A stretch of 64,000 bases of DNA from Peribacillus acanthi (GCF_003073175.1 NZ_QBBX01000019.1:1-64000); one strand, 5' to 3'. Shown: positions 45,109 to 53,647, counted from the first letter of the stretch. Notes: generated from the sequence alone by a model not told the origin. A program made the numbers and translations.

Positions 45109-45271
45109 ACAATCATCTCCCATCTTGGAAAGCGAATTAGATGTTGAAGTAAGTTTCGCACAACACGCAAACTGTATAACAAAGCTAAACAATGTGCCTA
45201 CCTTCAAATATTTATGCTTTCGTCTACCATAATTTATTCCCCTTCTTTTTCCATTCTTAACGTTTTCATTA

Positions 45272-45327
45272 GAAAAAAAGCCAGTCATCCTATTTAGAAG
45301 AAATCTTCCTAATAAGTGACTGGCTTA
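45272..45327 (-). terminator. Terminator of the 28-codon gene
   Basis: On the minus strand AAGCCAGTCA pairs with TGACTGGCTT, with a second nested stem TTAGGAAGA/TCTTCTAA, followed by a seven-base T-run. Confidence 0.8.
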
Positions 45328-45339
45328 ACGTTCTTTCCA

Positions 45340-45426
45340 TTATTTAGCTGTAAATAAAGTATACCCCATATAGAAAACGAGCGTCATAATGCTTGCAATT
45401 GCAAGTGTTACAGAAAATTCCTCCAT
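45340..45426 (-). CDS. 28-residue single-helix membrane peptide
   Basis: MEEFSVTLAIASIM begins a 28-residue peptide that is almost one membrane helix and ends FTAK. AGGGAGG lies 8 nt before the ATG and a strong terminator follows, so it looks like a real, independently transcribed gene. In B. subtilis the small gene yheF lies in the equivalent place between sspB and the yheHI transporter; whether this is its orthologue I cannot tell. Confidence 0.65.
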   Translation of the reverse strand: MEEFSVTLAIASIMTLVFYMGYTLFTAK

Positions 45427-45544
45427 CACATTTGCCTCCCTAATAGATTCTATAGTTAAATTACCATAGGAGCTTTAAGTCATTGGGAGACAAAACAGAA
45501 CATTCTATGACAGGAGGGTGAACATTTTTTGAACGGAGGACACG

Positions 45545-47548
45545 TTATGCAATTCCTTTCCCAACACCCAACTGAAGCTCATACATATTGTAGTACTTTC
45601 CTTTTACTGCCATTAATTCATCATGTGTTCCTCGTTCCACAATTCTACCTTTATCTAGGACAAGAATTTGATCTGCATTTTTTATGGTGGAAAGACGGTG
45701 AGCAATGATGAACGTCGTTCTCCCCTTCTTCAAAACATCCATTGCTTCCTGAATAATCGCTTCTGTTTCAGTATCGATACTAGAGGTTGCCTCATCTAAT
45801 ATTAAAATCGCTGGATTAAAGGCAAGTGCCCTTGCAAAGGAAATTAATTGTCTTTGACCAGAAGAAAGGGTGCTTCCTTTTTCAATCACCTCTGAATCAA
45901 TCCCCTTTTCTAAGTGGGACAAAACAGTATCCGCTCCAACGTCTTTCAATGCTTTTTCGATTACTTCACGTGAGATTTTTGGATTGTTTAAACTCACGTT
46001 CGTAGCGATTGTACCCGTGAATAAATAAGGATCTTGCAATACAATTCCCATATGTTCACGTAATGTTTGACGTGGAATCGATTTTAAGTCGGTACCATCC
46101 ACAAGAATTCTTCCTTCGTTTGTATCATAAAAACGGAATAAGAGATTCATGATGGAACTTTTTCCAGAGCCAGTATGACCAACTAGCGCGATTGTTTCCC
46201 CATGCTTGGCACTAAACGTCAAGTTCTTCAAAACATATTCCCCTTCTTTATATCCAAAGGAAACGTTCTGGAATTCTACATTCCCTTCATAACGTGGAAT
46301 ATGTTCTTCACTGACATCAGTCCCTTGTTCATCTAGCAATTCAAAAACTCTTTCTCCTGCAACCAACGCCTGTTCAAGGTTCGCAAACTGATTGACGATA
46401 TTCTGAACGGGGTGGAACAAACGGTTAATGTAATCCACTATGGCATATAGCATCCCTAATGAAACTACAGTTTCAACATTAAGTGTAAGATTTCCAAAAT
46501 ACCAAATGAAAGCTACAAAAGTGAAATTGCGCAGAATTCCTACTAAATTATGTGAAGTCAAGGAATTCAATCGAAGCATTTTATTTTGAAATTGGAAATG
46601 CTCATCATTTAATACTTTAAATGAATTTGCCGTTTCTTTTTCCCTTCCAAACGCTTGGATGATAGGCATTCCTTGAATCGATTCATTAATCATTCCATTA
46701 ATGTCACTGACTCGAGCTCGAATGACTTTATTATAAGTGGAAGCATATTTACGATACAGGATCGTCCACACAATCAAAATAGGCACTAAAATCAAACATA
46801 GTAATGCGAGCTTTACATTCAAAATACTTAATGCAATATAGATCCCAATAAGATAAATAATACTTGAGAAGAAATTTGCTAAAACTGTTACGTATAGTTC
46901 TTTGATTGCTTCTGTATCATTCGTAATTCTTGCCACGACTTTGCCAGCAGGCAAATTATCAAAATACGAGATAGGCAGCCTGGAAATTTGTTTAAACACA
47001 TCGTTTCTCATTTTTTGAATAACTCGGTTTGCTGCTTTTTGTAGGTAGTAACGTTGACCATATGAGAAGAAAGACGCTACAACTAATAATCCAAAATACA
47101 GAGCTATTAGCTGGATGATTTTTGAAATCTCAGGCTCGTAAAATTTCATGATCTCTTGGCTTTCCAAGAATTGAACATCATATGATTTTCCATCGACAGT
47201 TAGAATCGTACCTTCAAGGGTTCTTTGTCCTTCCAATGGGATATCTTCCTTTGAAAATACAAATTTCAATCCTTGTTGAAGGAGTACCACTTGTTCTCCC
47301 TTTTCTTCTTCCTCAGTAAAATAAGCTTCACGTTTATACCAAGTTCCTTCATACGGTACAGCATTTTCACCTGCAGTCGTTTCATACCATTTGGATTCAA
47401 TTCCAAGTATATGTGAATCAATGATTCTTTTTGCTACGAATGGACCTGCCAAATCTGCTGCAACACCAATTGTCAGCATGACTAATGCTACGATAATAAT
47501 CCCTTTAAAGTTTACTGCATATTGATACAATCTTTTTCCTGTACTCAT
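45545..47548 (-). CDS. bmrD: Heterodimeric multidrug ABC exporter subunit BmrD (YheH)
   Basis: Half of the BmrC-BmrD exporter, which pumps drugs such as doxorubicin and Hoechst dye. Six membrane helices lie in the first 400 residues, with a large outer insertion between helices 1 and 2 (about 50-130), a known feature of BmrD. The ATPase domain has Walker A GHTGSGKSS, signature LSSGQRQL, Walker B ILILDEATSSID and IAHRLSTI. It overlaps bmrC by 4 nt. Confidence 0.92.
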   Translation of the reverse strand: MSTGKRLYQYAVNFKGIIIVALVMLTIGVAADLAGPFVAKRIIDSHILGIESKWYETTAGENAVPYEGTWYKREAYFTEEEEKGEQVVLLQQGLKFVFSKEDIPLEGQRTLEGTILTVDGKSYDVQFLESQEIMKFYEPEISKIIQLIALYFGLLVVASFFSYGQRYYLQKAANRVIQKMRNDVFKQISRLPISYFDNLPAGKVVARITNDTEAIKELYVTVLANFFSSIIYLIGIYIALSILNVKLALLCLILVPILIVWTILYRKYASTYNKVIRARVSDINGMINESIQGMPIIQAFGREKETANSFKVLNDEHFQFQNKMLRLNSLTSHNLVGILRNFTFVAFIWYFGNLTLNVETVVSLGMLYAIVDYINRLFHPVQNIVNQFANLEQALVAGERVFELLDEQGTDVSEEHIPRYEGNVEFQNVSFGYKEGEYVLKNLTFSAKHGETIALVGHTGSGKSSIMNLLFRFYDTNEGRILVDGTDLKSIPRQTLREHMGIVLQDPYLFTGTIATNVSLNNPKISREVIEKALKDVGADTVLSHLEKGIDSEVIEKGSTLSSGQRQLISFARALAFNPAILILDEATSSIDTETEAIIQEAMDVLKKGRTTFIIAHRLSTIKNADQILVLDKGRIVERGTHDELMAVKGKYYNMYELQLGVGKGIA

Positions 47549-49296
47549 AATGTCACCTCCGCTTCTTCTTCGAATTGTTGTCTTTCAAATTGCTCTTTAT
47601 ACCAGCCACCTAGGCTTAGAAGTTGTTCATGTGTTCCTTCTTCGATGATTTTCCCCTCATCAAGGACAATAATCCAATTAGCATGCTGAACGGCAGACAG
47701 TCTGTGCGTTGTTATCAAAGTAGTCTTTCCACTCCGCTCACCTTGAATATTTTCAATGATGTTTTTCTCTGTTTTCGCATCCACAGCAGATAATGAATCG
47801 TCTAATATCAAAATCTCAGGATTTCGTATCAAAGCACGTGCAATTGAAATCCTTTGCTTCTGTCCTCCCGATAATGCAACGCCTTTTTCACCAACTAGGG
47901 TTTCTAACCCTTCAGGTAGCATTTCCAAATCTTTTTTGAAGTCAGCTAGTTTAATGGCTTCCTGTAGTTCTTCTTCCGTTGCATCCATTTTACCGAAGAG
48001 GATGTTTTCTTTTACTGTTCTCGAGAATAAAAATTGGTCCTGTGGCACGTAGCCAATCCAGCTTCGGATATCTTCAAGCTTAATGTCTTCAATTTTCGCT
48101 TCCGATACGAACAATTTTTGCTGTTCAACCGGATATTCACGAAGTAATTGTTTAATAAATGTTGTTTTTCCACTGCCTGTTTTACCGACAATGCCCAACG
48201 TTTCCCCTGCTTCAATATGAACCTTGATATCTTCCAGATTTTTTCGTGTAGAAGTCGGATAAGTAAAGGACACTTCATTGTAGGAAATATTAGATGGAAC
48301 TAACCCCTCTGCAGGTTTCGCGTTGTCTTTTACATCTTCTTCATAGGATAAGGTTTCTTGAACACGATCCAATGAGGCATTTCCTCTCTGAAGAATGTTA
48401 ATTAACTCCCCAATCGCGAACATTGGCCAAATCAACATTCCTAGATAAACGTTAAAGGATACAAGGTCTCCTAAGGTAATTGATTGCTGAAATACCAGCT
48501 TGGCTCCATAACCTAAACCAATTAAATAGCTCATTCCCACTAAAATTTTTATCGTAGGATCAAATAAAGAATCAATTTTTGCAACCGATAAGTTTTTCTT
48601 AAATACATCTTCCGTCATTTCAGCAAATCGATTTTCATCGCGTCTTTCCTGCACATAGGCACGAATGACACGTACACCAGCAACCGATTCTAGAACACTG
48701 TCATTCATATCTCCAAATGCATCTTGTGCATCCATGAAACGCTTATGAATTCGCTTCCCATAAATATTCATTAGCAAGGCCATGAACGGAAGGGGAAGAA
48801 TGGAAACAATCGTTAACTCCCAACTGATGAAAAAGCCCATGGTAAACAAAATGGCAAACGTATATAAGAAGGAATCAGCAAAAGTCAAAATACCGAATCC
48901 AGCGGTAGTCGAAATCGCCTTTAAATCATTAGTCGCACGCGCCATCAAATCTCCAGTTCGGTTCTTTTCATAAAAGGTAGGTGTCATTTTTAATAAGTGA
49001 CCCATAAAACGGGAACGTAGCTTTCTTTCTAGCAAAAAAGCTCCTCCAAACAATTTGTAAAACCAATTGTAACTTAAAATATAAAGTGCTAAAGCTGTTC
49101 CTACTAGAATCAACAAGTACTGACCCAATTTTTCAGCTGTTAATGTCCCAGTGTGTATTGCATCAATAGACATTCCAACCAGTTTAGGCGGGACCATATC
49201 TAGAACATTTACAATCGTTAAGAACAGGATAGCAATGGCATACCGTTTCCAATTCTCTTTAAAAAACCAACTTAATTTCTTATAAATCGAAAACAC
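47545..49296 (-). CDS. bmrC: Heterodimeric multidrug ABC exporter subunit BmrC (YheI)
   Basis: Partner of BmrD. 583 residues: six helices, then an ATPase domain with Walker A GKTGSGKTT, signature LSGGQKQR and Walker B ILILDDSLSAVDA. The catalytic glutamate after Walker B is an aspartate, the known degenerate nucleotide site of BmrC, so ATP hydrolysis should run mainly at the other composite site. GTG start after AAAGGAGG. Expression is probably set by the attenuator and leader peptide upstream. Confidence 0.92.
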   Translation of the reverse strand: MFSIYKKLSWFFKENWKRYAIAILFLTIVNVLDMVPPKLVGMSIDAIHTGTLTAEKLGQYLLILVGTALALYILSYNWFYKLFGGAFLLERKLRSRFMGHLLKMTPTFYEKNRTGDLMARATNDLKAISTTAGFGILTFADSFLYTFAILFTMGFFISWELTIVSILPLPFMALLMNIYGKRIHKRFMDAQDAFGDMNDSVLESVAGVRVIRAYVQERRDENRFAEMTEDVFKKNLSVAKIDSLFDPTIKILVGMSYLIGLGYGAKLVFQQSITLGDLVSFNVYLGMLIWPMFAIGELINILQRGNASLDRVQETLSYEEDVKDNAKPAEGLVPSNISYNEVSFTYPTSTRKNLEDIKVHIEAGETLGIVGKTGSGKTTFIKQLLREYPVEQQKLFVSEAKIEDIKLEDIRSWIGYVPQDQFLFSRTVKENILFGKMDATEEELQEAIKLADFKKDLEMLPEGLETLVGEKGVALSGGQKQRISIARALIRNPEILILDDSLSAVDAKTEKNIIENIQGERSGKTTLITTHRLSAVQHANWIIVLDEGKIIEEGTHEQLLSLGGWYKEQFERQQFEEEAEVTL

Positions 49297-49332
49297 AATA
49301 GTTCCTCCTTTGTAGTCAATTGAACTTTATAA

Positions 49333-49386
49333 CTAGCCACTTTCTAGCTCCGGTAAAGGTACTAAAATAATTACACCTTTATTCAT
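49333..49386 (-). CDS. 17-codon frame between the attenuator and bmrC
   Basis: An ATG with AGGAGG placed 7-8 nt upstream opens a 17-residue frame (MNKGVIILVPLPELESG) that stops 37 bp before the bmrC start. Its strong ribosome site suggests translation. It could be a second leader peptide or serve to keep ribosomes on the mRNA past the attenuator. No homologue recognised. Confidence 0.45.
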   Translation of the reverse strand: MNKGVIILVPLPELESG

Positions 49387-49442
49387 TGAAATCTCCTCCT
49401 AAAAATATTGAATAGAGTCTTTGTGACTCTTATTTCCCAAAT

Positions 49443-49472
49443 AAAAAGGCATCTGCATAAAAGCAGATGCCT
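49443..49472 (-). terminator. Attenuator terminator of the bmr operon
   Basis: On the minus strand GGCATCTGC pairs with GCAGATGCC (9 bp) followed by TTTTTA. It lies between the leader peptide gene and bmrC, the place of the B. subtilis bmr attenuator. Confidence 0.8.
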
Positions 49473-49512
49473 AGAAAGGAGACGTGTAGACACGAATCCC
49501 CTTAAAAACAAA

Positions 49513-49542
49513 TGCGCATGCAACAAAAATGCAGCATGCGCA
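49513..49542 (-). promoter_or_regulatory. Hairpin between leader peptide and attenuator
   Basis: TGCGCATGC (49513-49521) pairs perfectly with GCATGCGCA (49534-49542). Such an upstream stem commonly competes with, or reports on ribosome position to, a following terminator. Confidence 0.6.
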
Positions 49543-49584
49543 CTTAAATTCATTAATATCCAAATATGGAAAGTAAATAATCCA

Positions 49585-49662
49585 TTAAGCGGTGGGCTGC
49601 ATCGTATGAAGTTTTGGTTGTACTGCTACAATTTCGTTGATGAATGTTCTAACCAAAACCAT
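49585..49662 (-). CDS. bmrB: BmrB-type leader peptide
   Basis: A 25-residue leader (MVLVRTFINEIVAVQPKLHT...) behind AAAAGGAGGG, followed by two hairpins, the second a terminator. In B. subtilis bmrB mediates ribosome-dependent attenuation: antibiotics that stall translation within it allow read-through into bmrC-bmrD. The arrangement here is the same; the peptide is shorter than the B. subtilis product as I recall it, so orthology is by position and design. Confidence 0.7.
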   Translation of the reverse strand: MVLVRTFINEIVAVQPKLHTMQPTA

Positions 49663-49696
49663 GCTAAGCCCTCCTTTTCATTAATTATTCTTTGTT

Positions 49697-49726
49697 ATCT
49701 TACTACTCAAAGGATAATAATGTCAA
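49697..49726 (-). promoter_or_regulatory. Sigma-A promoter of the bmr operon
   Basis: On the minus strand TTGACA (49721-49726), 18 bp, then TAAGAT (49697-49702). It lies 35 bp before the leader start codon. Confidence 0.65.
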
Positions 49727-49744
49727 TTAGTTTTTTCGAAAAAA

Positions 49745-50059
49745 TCAGTCAACTAATACAGCTGTTCCGTAAGCGATGATTTCTGCAGTATTTTGCATAA
49801 CAGCAGCAGCTTGTAATCTCATGCCAACAATAGCATTAGCACCTTTTGACTCCGCATCGGCTACCATTCTAGCTATTGCTTTGCTTCTTGCTTCATCCAT
49901 CATTTCTGTATATTCCTTAATCTCTCCACCTACAATGGTTTTGAACCCTGCTAACAAATCTTTTCCGATGTGTTTCGACTGGACTGTGTTTCCTCTGACA
50001 TAGCCTTTTAGCTCTTTTATTTCTTTTCCTGGAACGTAATCAGTAGTTACGATAATCAT
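49745..50059 (-). CDS. YbjQ/UPF0145 family protein
   Basis: A 104-residue soluble protein of the YbjQ (putative heavy-metal-binding) family: MIIVTTDYVPG at the start, EIKELKGYVRGNTVQSKH, ARSKAIARMVADAESKGAN and IVGMRLQ. Such proteins form pentameric rings; function is not established. It overlaps the YxlE-like gene by 20 nt and thus belongs to the sigY operon, in the place where B. subtilis has the yxlFG transporter. Confidence 0.78.
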   Translation of the reverse strand: MIIVTTDYVPGKEIKELKGYVRGNTVQSKHIGKDLLAGFKTIVGGEIKEYTEMMDEARSKAIARMVADAESKGANAIVGMRLQAAAVMQNTAEIIAYGTAVLVD

Positions 50060-50243
50060 TTGGATCTTCCTCTCGTTTTTCTTTTTTTCTTTCATAAAAC
50101 ATGATTATGAATAAAAGCAATAATGCTATTCCATAAATGATATATAAAGTTATCGCCCATTTCATATTGATAAACAGCAGGACTAGACCTACTAATTGTC
50201 CGATGATAATCAAAACGAGCATGAATAATTTTAACCCTTGCAT
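50040..50243 (-). CDS. yxlE: YxlE-like small membrane protein
   Basis: A 67-residue protein with two membrane helices (about 4-25 and 29-50) and a basic/acidic tail. By size, topology and position after a YxlD-like gene it corresponds to B. subtilis YxlE, one of the small membrane proteins that together keep SigY inactive. Sequence alone gives little support. Confidence 0.62.
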   Translation of the reverse strand: MQGLKLFMLVLIIIGQLVGLVLLFINMKWAITLYIIYGIALLLLFIIMFYERKKEKREEDPNDYRNY

Positions 50244-50255
50244 AAAGAAAACTCC

Positions 50256-50453
50256 CTACTCTTGGTCTTTCTTATAAACTTTTCGAATCAACAACATATA
50301 TATCAAAATCGGCATGGGTGCTTGAATAAGTCCCACAATTCCCCAAAACCAATAATTATGTCCGTGCTTTCTTGCATCAATGAACAAGAAGATGCTTTGG
50401 GCCAAGAGAATGACGACTACAAACGGCAACATAACTAACTCGGCCTGTGTCAT
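50256..50453 (-). CDS. yxlD: YxlD-like small membrane protein
   Basis: A 65-residue protein with two membrane helices (about 6-24 and 35-58) around a short turn DARKHGHNYWFWG, a pattern of PLDc_N-like domains. It follows the YxlC-like gene with a 4-nt overlap and corresponds to B. subtilis YxlD (68 residues), needed with YxlC to hold SigY inactive. Confidence 0.68.
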   Translation of the reverse strand: MTQAELVMLPFVVVILLAQSIFLFIDARKHGHNYWFWGIVGLIQAPMPILIYMLLIRKVYKKDQE

Positions 50454-50800
50454 GACTCATTCACCCGCTCCTTGATGTTTGTATATGCAAAATATCCGAT
50501 AATTAATAAGCAAGTCGCCCCTTGTAAAATTCCAAACATCATTGGCAATTGTACTAATGTAAACAGTACGGCAGATAAAACTAGGCAGGCGATAATGGAG
50601 AAAATGGTTAATTCACGAATCCACTTTTTCTTTGCCATTTCTTTTTGAAGTTGAACCTGCTCCTCGAACCATCTTAAATCTGGTGTATATACTTCAAACA
50701 TGTCATCCATTTTTTGAAGACTATCCTCAATTTTTTGAATGGTTTCTTCCTGTTCTTGTTCAAATTGTGAAGGAAGTGGTACGATTTTTTCCTTTTTCAT
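50450..50800 (-). CDS. yxlC: YxlC-like anti-sigma-Y factor
   Basis: A 116-residue protein with a soluble N-terminal helical part (residues 1-60, EQEQEETIQKIEDSLQKMDD) and two membrane helices (about 63-85 and 88-108). This is the layout of YxlC, the anti-sigma factor of SigY. Translation is coupled to sigY (41-nt overlap); AAAGGAG lies 10 nt before the ATG. Confidence 0.72.
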   Translation of the reverse strand: MKKEKIVPLPSQFEQEQEETIQKIEDSLQKMDDMFEVYTPDLRWFEEQVQLQKEMAKKKWIRELTIFSIIACLVLSAVLFTLVQLPMMFGILQGATCLLIIGYFAYTNIKERVNES

Positions 50801-51317
50801 CCAGCTTCAACTCCTTTCTGACGGTCAGGATACCATTATGAATTCTAGATTTGACGGTACCTTCTGCAATTTTCATGATTGTACTGATTTCCTCATAGGA
50901 GTATCCATAATAATGCTTTAGTATAATCGGAATTCTAATTTCATCACTTAATTTACCTAAGGCGTCTATGCAATCATTCCAATCCTCATTCCGTGATTCA
51001 AATGACCATTTCATTTTCCTTAAATGCTGTTCAGATAGTTTCCAGTTTTGCTCTCGCTTCTTTTTTCTTGTCTGGTCAATATAAAGATTAGTGGCTATGG
51101 TGATCAACCATGTTAAGAACTTCGATTTACCATTGTAACTGGCCAATTTTTCAATAGCTTTAGCCATCGTTTCTTGAGCAAGGTCTTCTGCTGTCTCCGG
51201 ACTAAATGTGACTTTAATCAAATATTTTACCAGTATTGGATAATTTTGTTGAAACAACATTGCGAAAGCCATCTGGTCGCCCTTTCTTGCACTAGCAATC
51301 AGGTCTTTTTCATCCAT
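50760..51317 (-). CDS. sigY: ECF sigma factor SigY
   Basis: A 185-residue ECF sigma factor. Region 2 (about 20-90) contains AEDLAQETMAKAIEKL and SKFLTWLITIATNLYID; region 4 (about 120-170) contains LKHYYGYSYEEISTIM and EGTVKSRIHNG. The following yxlC-, yxlD- and yxlE-like genes identify it as SigY. The ATG at 51317 has GAGAGG 8 nt upstream; an ATG at 51341 is less well placed. A matching ECF promoter lies just upstream, implying autoregulation. Confidence 0.85.
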   Translation of the reverse strand: MDEKDLIASARKGDQMAFAMLFQQNYPILVKYLIKVTFSPETAEDLAQETMAKAIEKLASYNGKSKFLTWLITIATNLYIDQTRKKKREQNWKLSEQHLRKMKWSFESRNEDWNDCIDALGKLSDEIRIPIILKHYYGYSYEEISTIMKIAEGTVKSRIHNGILTVRKELKLDEKGKNRTTSFTI

Positions 51318-51364
51318 GGCTACAGCCTCTCTTTCTTCCATCTCCTATTCACTTTTACACATTA

Positions 51365-51389
51365 GACGTGCTACTCATAAAAAAGTTCA
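51365..51389 (-). promoter_or_regulatory. Autoregulatory ECF (SigY-type) promoter
   Basis: On the minus strand TGAACT (51384-51389), a 15-bp spacer and CGTC (51365-51368) sit 48 bp before sigY. TGAAC with CGTC is the form of the autoregulated SigY promoter of B. subtilis. Confidence 0.7.
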
Positions 51390-51416
51390 GATAAAAATAA
51401 AAAAATAACAAAAACA

Positions 51417-51443
51417 TAAAAGCCTCTCAATTGGAGAGACTTT
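51417..51443 (-). terminator. Terminator of the MFS gene
   Basis: On the minus strand CTCTCC pairs with GAGAGG around AATT, then TTTT. Confidence 0.7.
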
Positions 51444-51457
51444 CAGGTACTTCACTT

Positions 51458-52744
51458 CTACAAAGCTGTTTTTTGAACACCTTTCAAAGAGATTCCTTTA
51501 GTTTCATCTTTTTTTAGAATTTTGGGAATGGTGATTAAATAAATCAAGCTCACAATCATTAGAGAGCCCCCTACCATCCAATACAATCCTTCTACTTTAA
51601 TAATCGATGGATAGGCAAAAGCGATAAAGCCTAATGTTATAGATTGAGCTAGCATCATTAATGGACTAATCCAACCTTGGACACGCCCCATCATTTTAGG
51701 ATCGACTATACTAGGCATCCATCCACCAATAGAGACATTGACTAATGGTAGGGATAAACCACCAATGAAGAATAGGGCAAAAAAGATTATCGTATTCGGT
51801 GCCAGCGAAGAAATGGCAGTGAAAAATCCAGACAAAGCAAGCCCAAGAATCAATAGTTTATATAATTTTATTTTTTGAGCTAACATAGATGCAATTACTG
51901 AACCTATCATGACACCCGCTCCGATAACAATTCCCATAATGATTGAATATTCCTCATAATTATTAGGTTGAAGCTTATATTTCAACATGAACACAGGCAT
52001 TACAGAAAAGCCTCCGTTGACGATTCCGAACAAGACAAATCCTGATAATAATGTTAAAAGTAATTTATGATTTAGGATATATGACAACCCATCCTTAAAA
52101 TCTTTCAAGACAAAAGCAAGATTGACATCCTTCCATTTTGTACGACCATTTGGAAGAATTGTAGACTCTTCTAGAATGCATGTTTTTATTAAGATTCCAC
52201 TGATGATAAAAGTAACTGCATCAATTAATATGGCACCATGTATACCTAGTGTCCAATAAAAGAAGATTCCAAGAGCATTACCAAACAACATAAATAAGCT
52301 CATAACCAACTGGTTTAATCCAGCTGCAGTTGTATACTCATCCTTTGAAAGAATTCCTTGTACAATGGAAGATTCCGCAGGATAAAAGAATTTCTGTACA
52401 GCACTTCTAAGGAAAAGCAATGCAAAAACCACCGGAATTATATCAATAATGATTGCTCCAATAATCAATATCGATAACATGCCACAAATCCAATCACTAT
52501 ACATCGCGACTTTTTGCCGATCAAAGCGATCCGCCACAACCCCTACCAAGAAAAATACGGCCAAAGTTGGTAAAGAATACATCAACTCAGTAACGGTTGC
52601 GTAAGATGGTTGATTTGTAAACCGATCAAGTAGATAAAACATAAAGGCGGTTAAACCAATCGTACTTCCCATTTGAGAGGTAAAGTGAGCGAAGAATAAC
52701 TTTGCGAAATTCTTATTTTTAAAAACACCAAGCATTTTTTTCAA
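51458..52744 (-). CDS. MFS transporter (putative drug or siderophore exporter)
   Basis: A 428-residue major-facilitator protein with 12 predicted helices. The loop 2-3 motif reads GVVADRFDRQKV (about 66-77), a form of GxxxDRxGRK. It is of the MFS_3/MefA-like type, with a FRS-like start (KNKNFAKLFFAHFTSQMG) typical of enterobactin- or macrolide-exporter relatives. Substrate unknown. Transcribed as a single gene. Confidence 0.8.
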   Translation of the reverse strand: MKKMLGVFKNKNFAKLFFAHFTSQMGSTIGLTAFMFYLLDRFTNQPSYATVTELMYSLPTLAVFFLVGVVADRFDRQKVAMYSDWICGMLSILIIGAIIIDIIPVVFALLFLRSAVQKFFYPAESSIVQGILSKDEYTTAAGLNQLVMSLFMLFGNALGIFFYWTLGIHGAILIDAVTFIISGILIKTCILEESTILPNGRTKWKDVNLAFVLKDFKDGLSYILNHKLLLTLLSGFVLFGIVNGGFSVMPVFMLKYKLQPNNYEEYSIIMGIVIGAGVMIGSVIASMLAQKIKLYKLLILGLALSGFFTAISSLAPNTIIFFALFFIGGLSLPLVNVSIGGWMPSIVDPKMMGRVQGWISPLMMLAQSITLGFIAFAYPSIIKVEGLYWMVGGSLMIVSLIYLITIPKILKKDETKGISLKGVQKTAL

Positions 52745-53010
52745 ACTGTTTCCCTCATTTCAGAACCATTATTTGCTCTTATAATACGCCTTTCCTCTTT
52801 CTTCCATAAGCGTCCACTGATGGTTTCTCCCTCATCCTATAGACCGAGGTTAATTTACATAATAAGGACGAATCCCCTCATATCAGCATTTCCAACTGGT
52901 ATATCAATATAATGATATTTTTTAAGTTAAATAGGTTTCATCCTTTTTGACTCGGGTAAATAAAAAGCAACAAACAACTAACAAAACCTTTATAAAAAGG
53001 AGAATATAAG

Positions 53011-53331
53011 ATGTATGAAATTCTTTCGACAGATGTAAAATTGACAAAAAAGTTTACTATGAAAAACATCATGTCATTTTATCAAGAAACTAAAAATTTT
53101 AATGGGAATGTATATTTACTTCACAAACACAAAATCATTAATGCACAAAAACTTTCAAAACTAGTTACTTTCTTAATGATGACTGAGGAAAACTCCACAA
53201 TTAAGATCATTGTTGAAGGTAAGCAAGTTCAGGAAAAGCTGCAGAAACTAGAATCCGTTTGTGAGAATGCCTTTGAAAGATCTCATAAACTGGCTTATTT
53301 CTTAAATCCAACAGATTCAGTCCAAGTATAA
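53011..53331 (+). CDS. HPr-like protein lacking the phosphorylation sites
   Basis: A 106-residue protein whose middle follows the HPr fold: FYQETKNFNGNVYL, NAQKLSKLVTFLMM, TIKIIVEGKQVQEKLQKLES. In my alignment the catalytic His15 becomes Phe and the regulatory Ser46 becomes Lys, so neither PTS phosphotransfer nor HPr-kinase phosphorylation is expected. A 20-residue C-terminal extension is added. AAAGGAG lies 8 nt before the ATG. A sensory or structural role is possible. Confidence 0.65.
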   Translation: MYEILSTDVKLTKKFTMKNIMSFYQETKNFNGNVYLLHKHKIINAQKLSKLVTFLMMTEENSTIKIIVEGKQVQEKLQKLESVCENAFERSHKLAYFLNPTDSVQV

Positions 53332-53358
53332 CTATTCAGTCATTAGGTGGTGATATGC

Positions 53359-53430
53359 ATGTTACGTACAATTCTTATGGTTGTTGGGGCAATCGTAGTA
53401 ATTGGAATCATTGTTAATTTATTGTTCTAG
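53359..53430 (+). CDS. 23-residue hydrophobic peptide
   Basis: MLRTILMVVGAIVVIGIIVN plus LLF: one membrane helix with a single positive residue in front. AGGTGGTG lies upstream of the ATG. It is 27 bp after the HPr-like gene and 64 bp before another small membrane gene, suggesting one transcript ending at 53647. Confidence 0.55.
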   Translation: MLRTILMVVGAIVVIGIIVNLLF

Positions 53431-53494
53431 CCAAGAAGGAGAAGTAATCCAATTTAGGGTTACTTTCTTTTTCACTTATAGAATGGAGTGATTC

Positions 53495-53647
53495 ATGATG
53501 GACGAAGAAAAACGTGTTGAAGTTGAACGGAAAGAAAATCCGAATTCTGGATTAGTAGGTGCAACGTTAATTAAGTATCTTTCTTATATCATCATCTTTT
53601 TTGGAATAATATGGTTCCTAATTCAATATATCTTACCTAGATTTTAA
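53495..53647 (+). CDS. 50-residue membrane protein
   Basis: A charged head (MMDEEKRVEVERKENPNSG) followed by one membrane helix (about 26-46) and a short PRF tail. GGAG is 6 nt before the first ATG; the second ATG is next to it. Its stop is part of the terminator stem, supporting it as the last gene of the transcript. Family not recognised. Confidence 0.6.
   Translation: MMDEEKRVEVERKENPNSGLVGATLIKYLSYIIIFFGIIWFLIQYILPRF

Noticed and set aside
45109-45288. N-terminal extension of fumarase
   Set aside because: Composition is unlike the enzyme and the strong ribosome site favours the ATG at 45108, which gives the normal family length.
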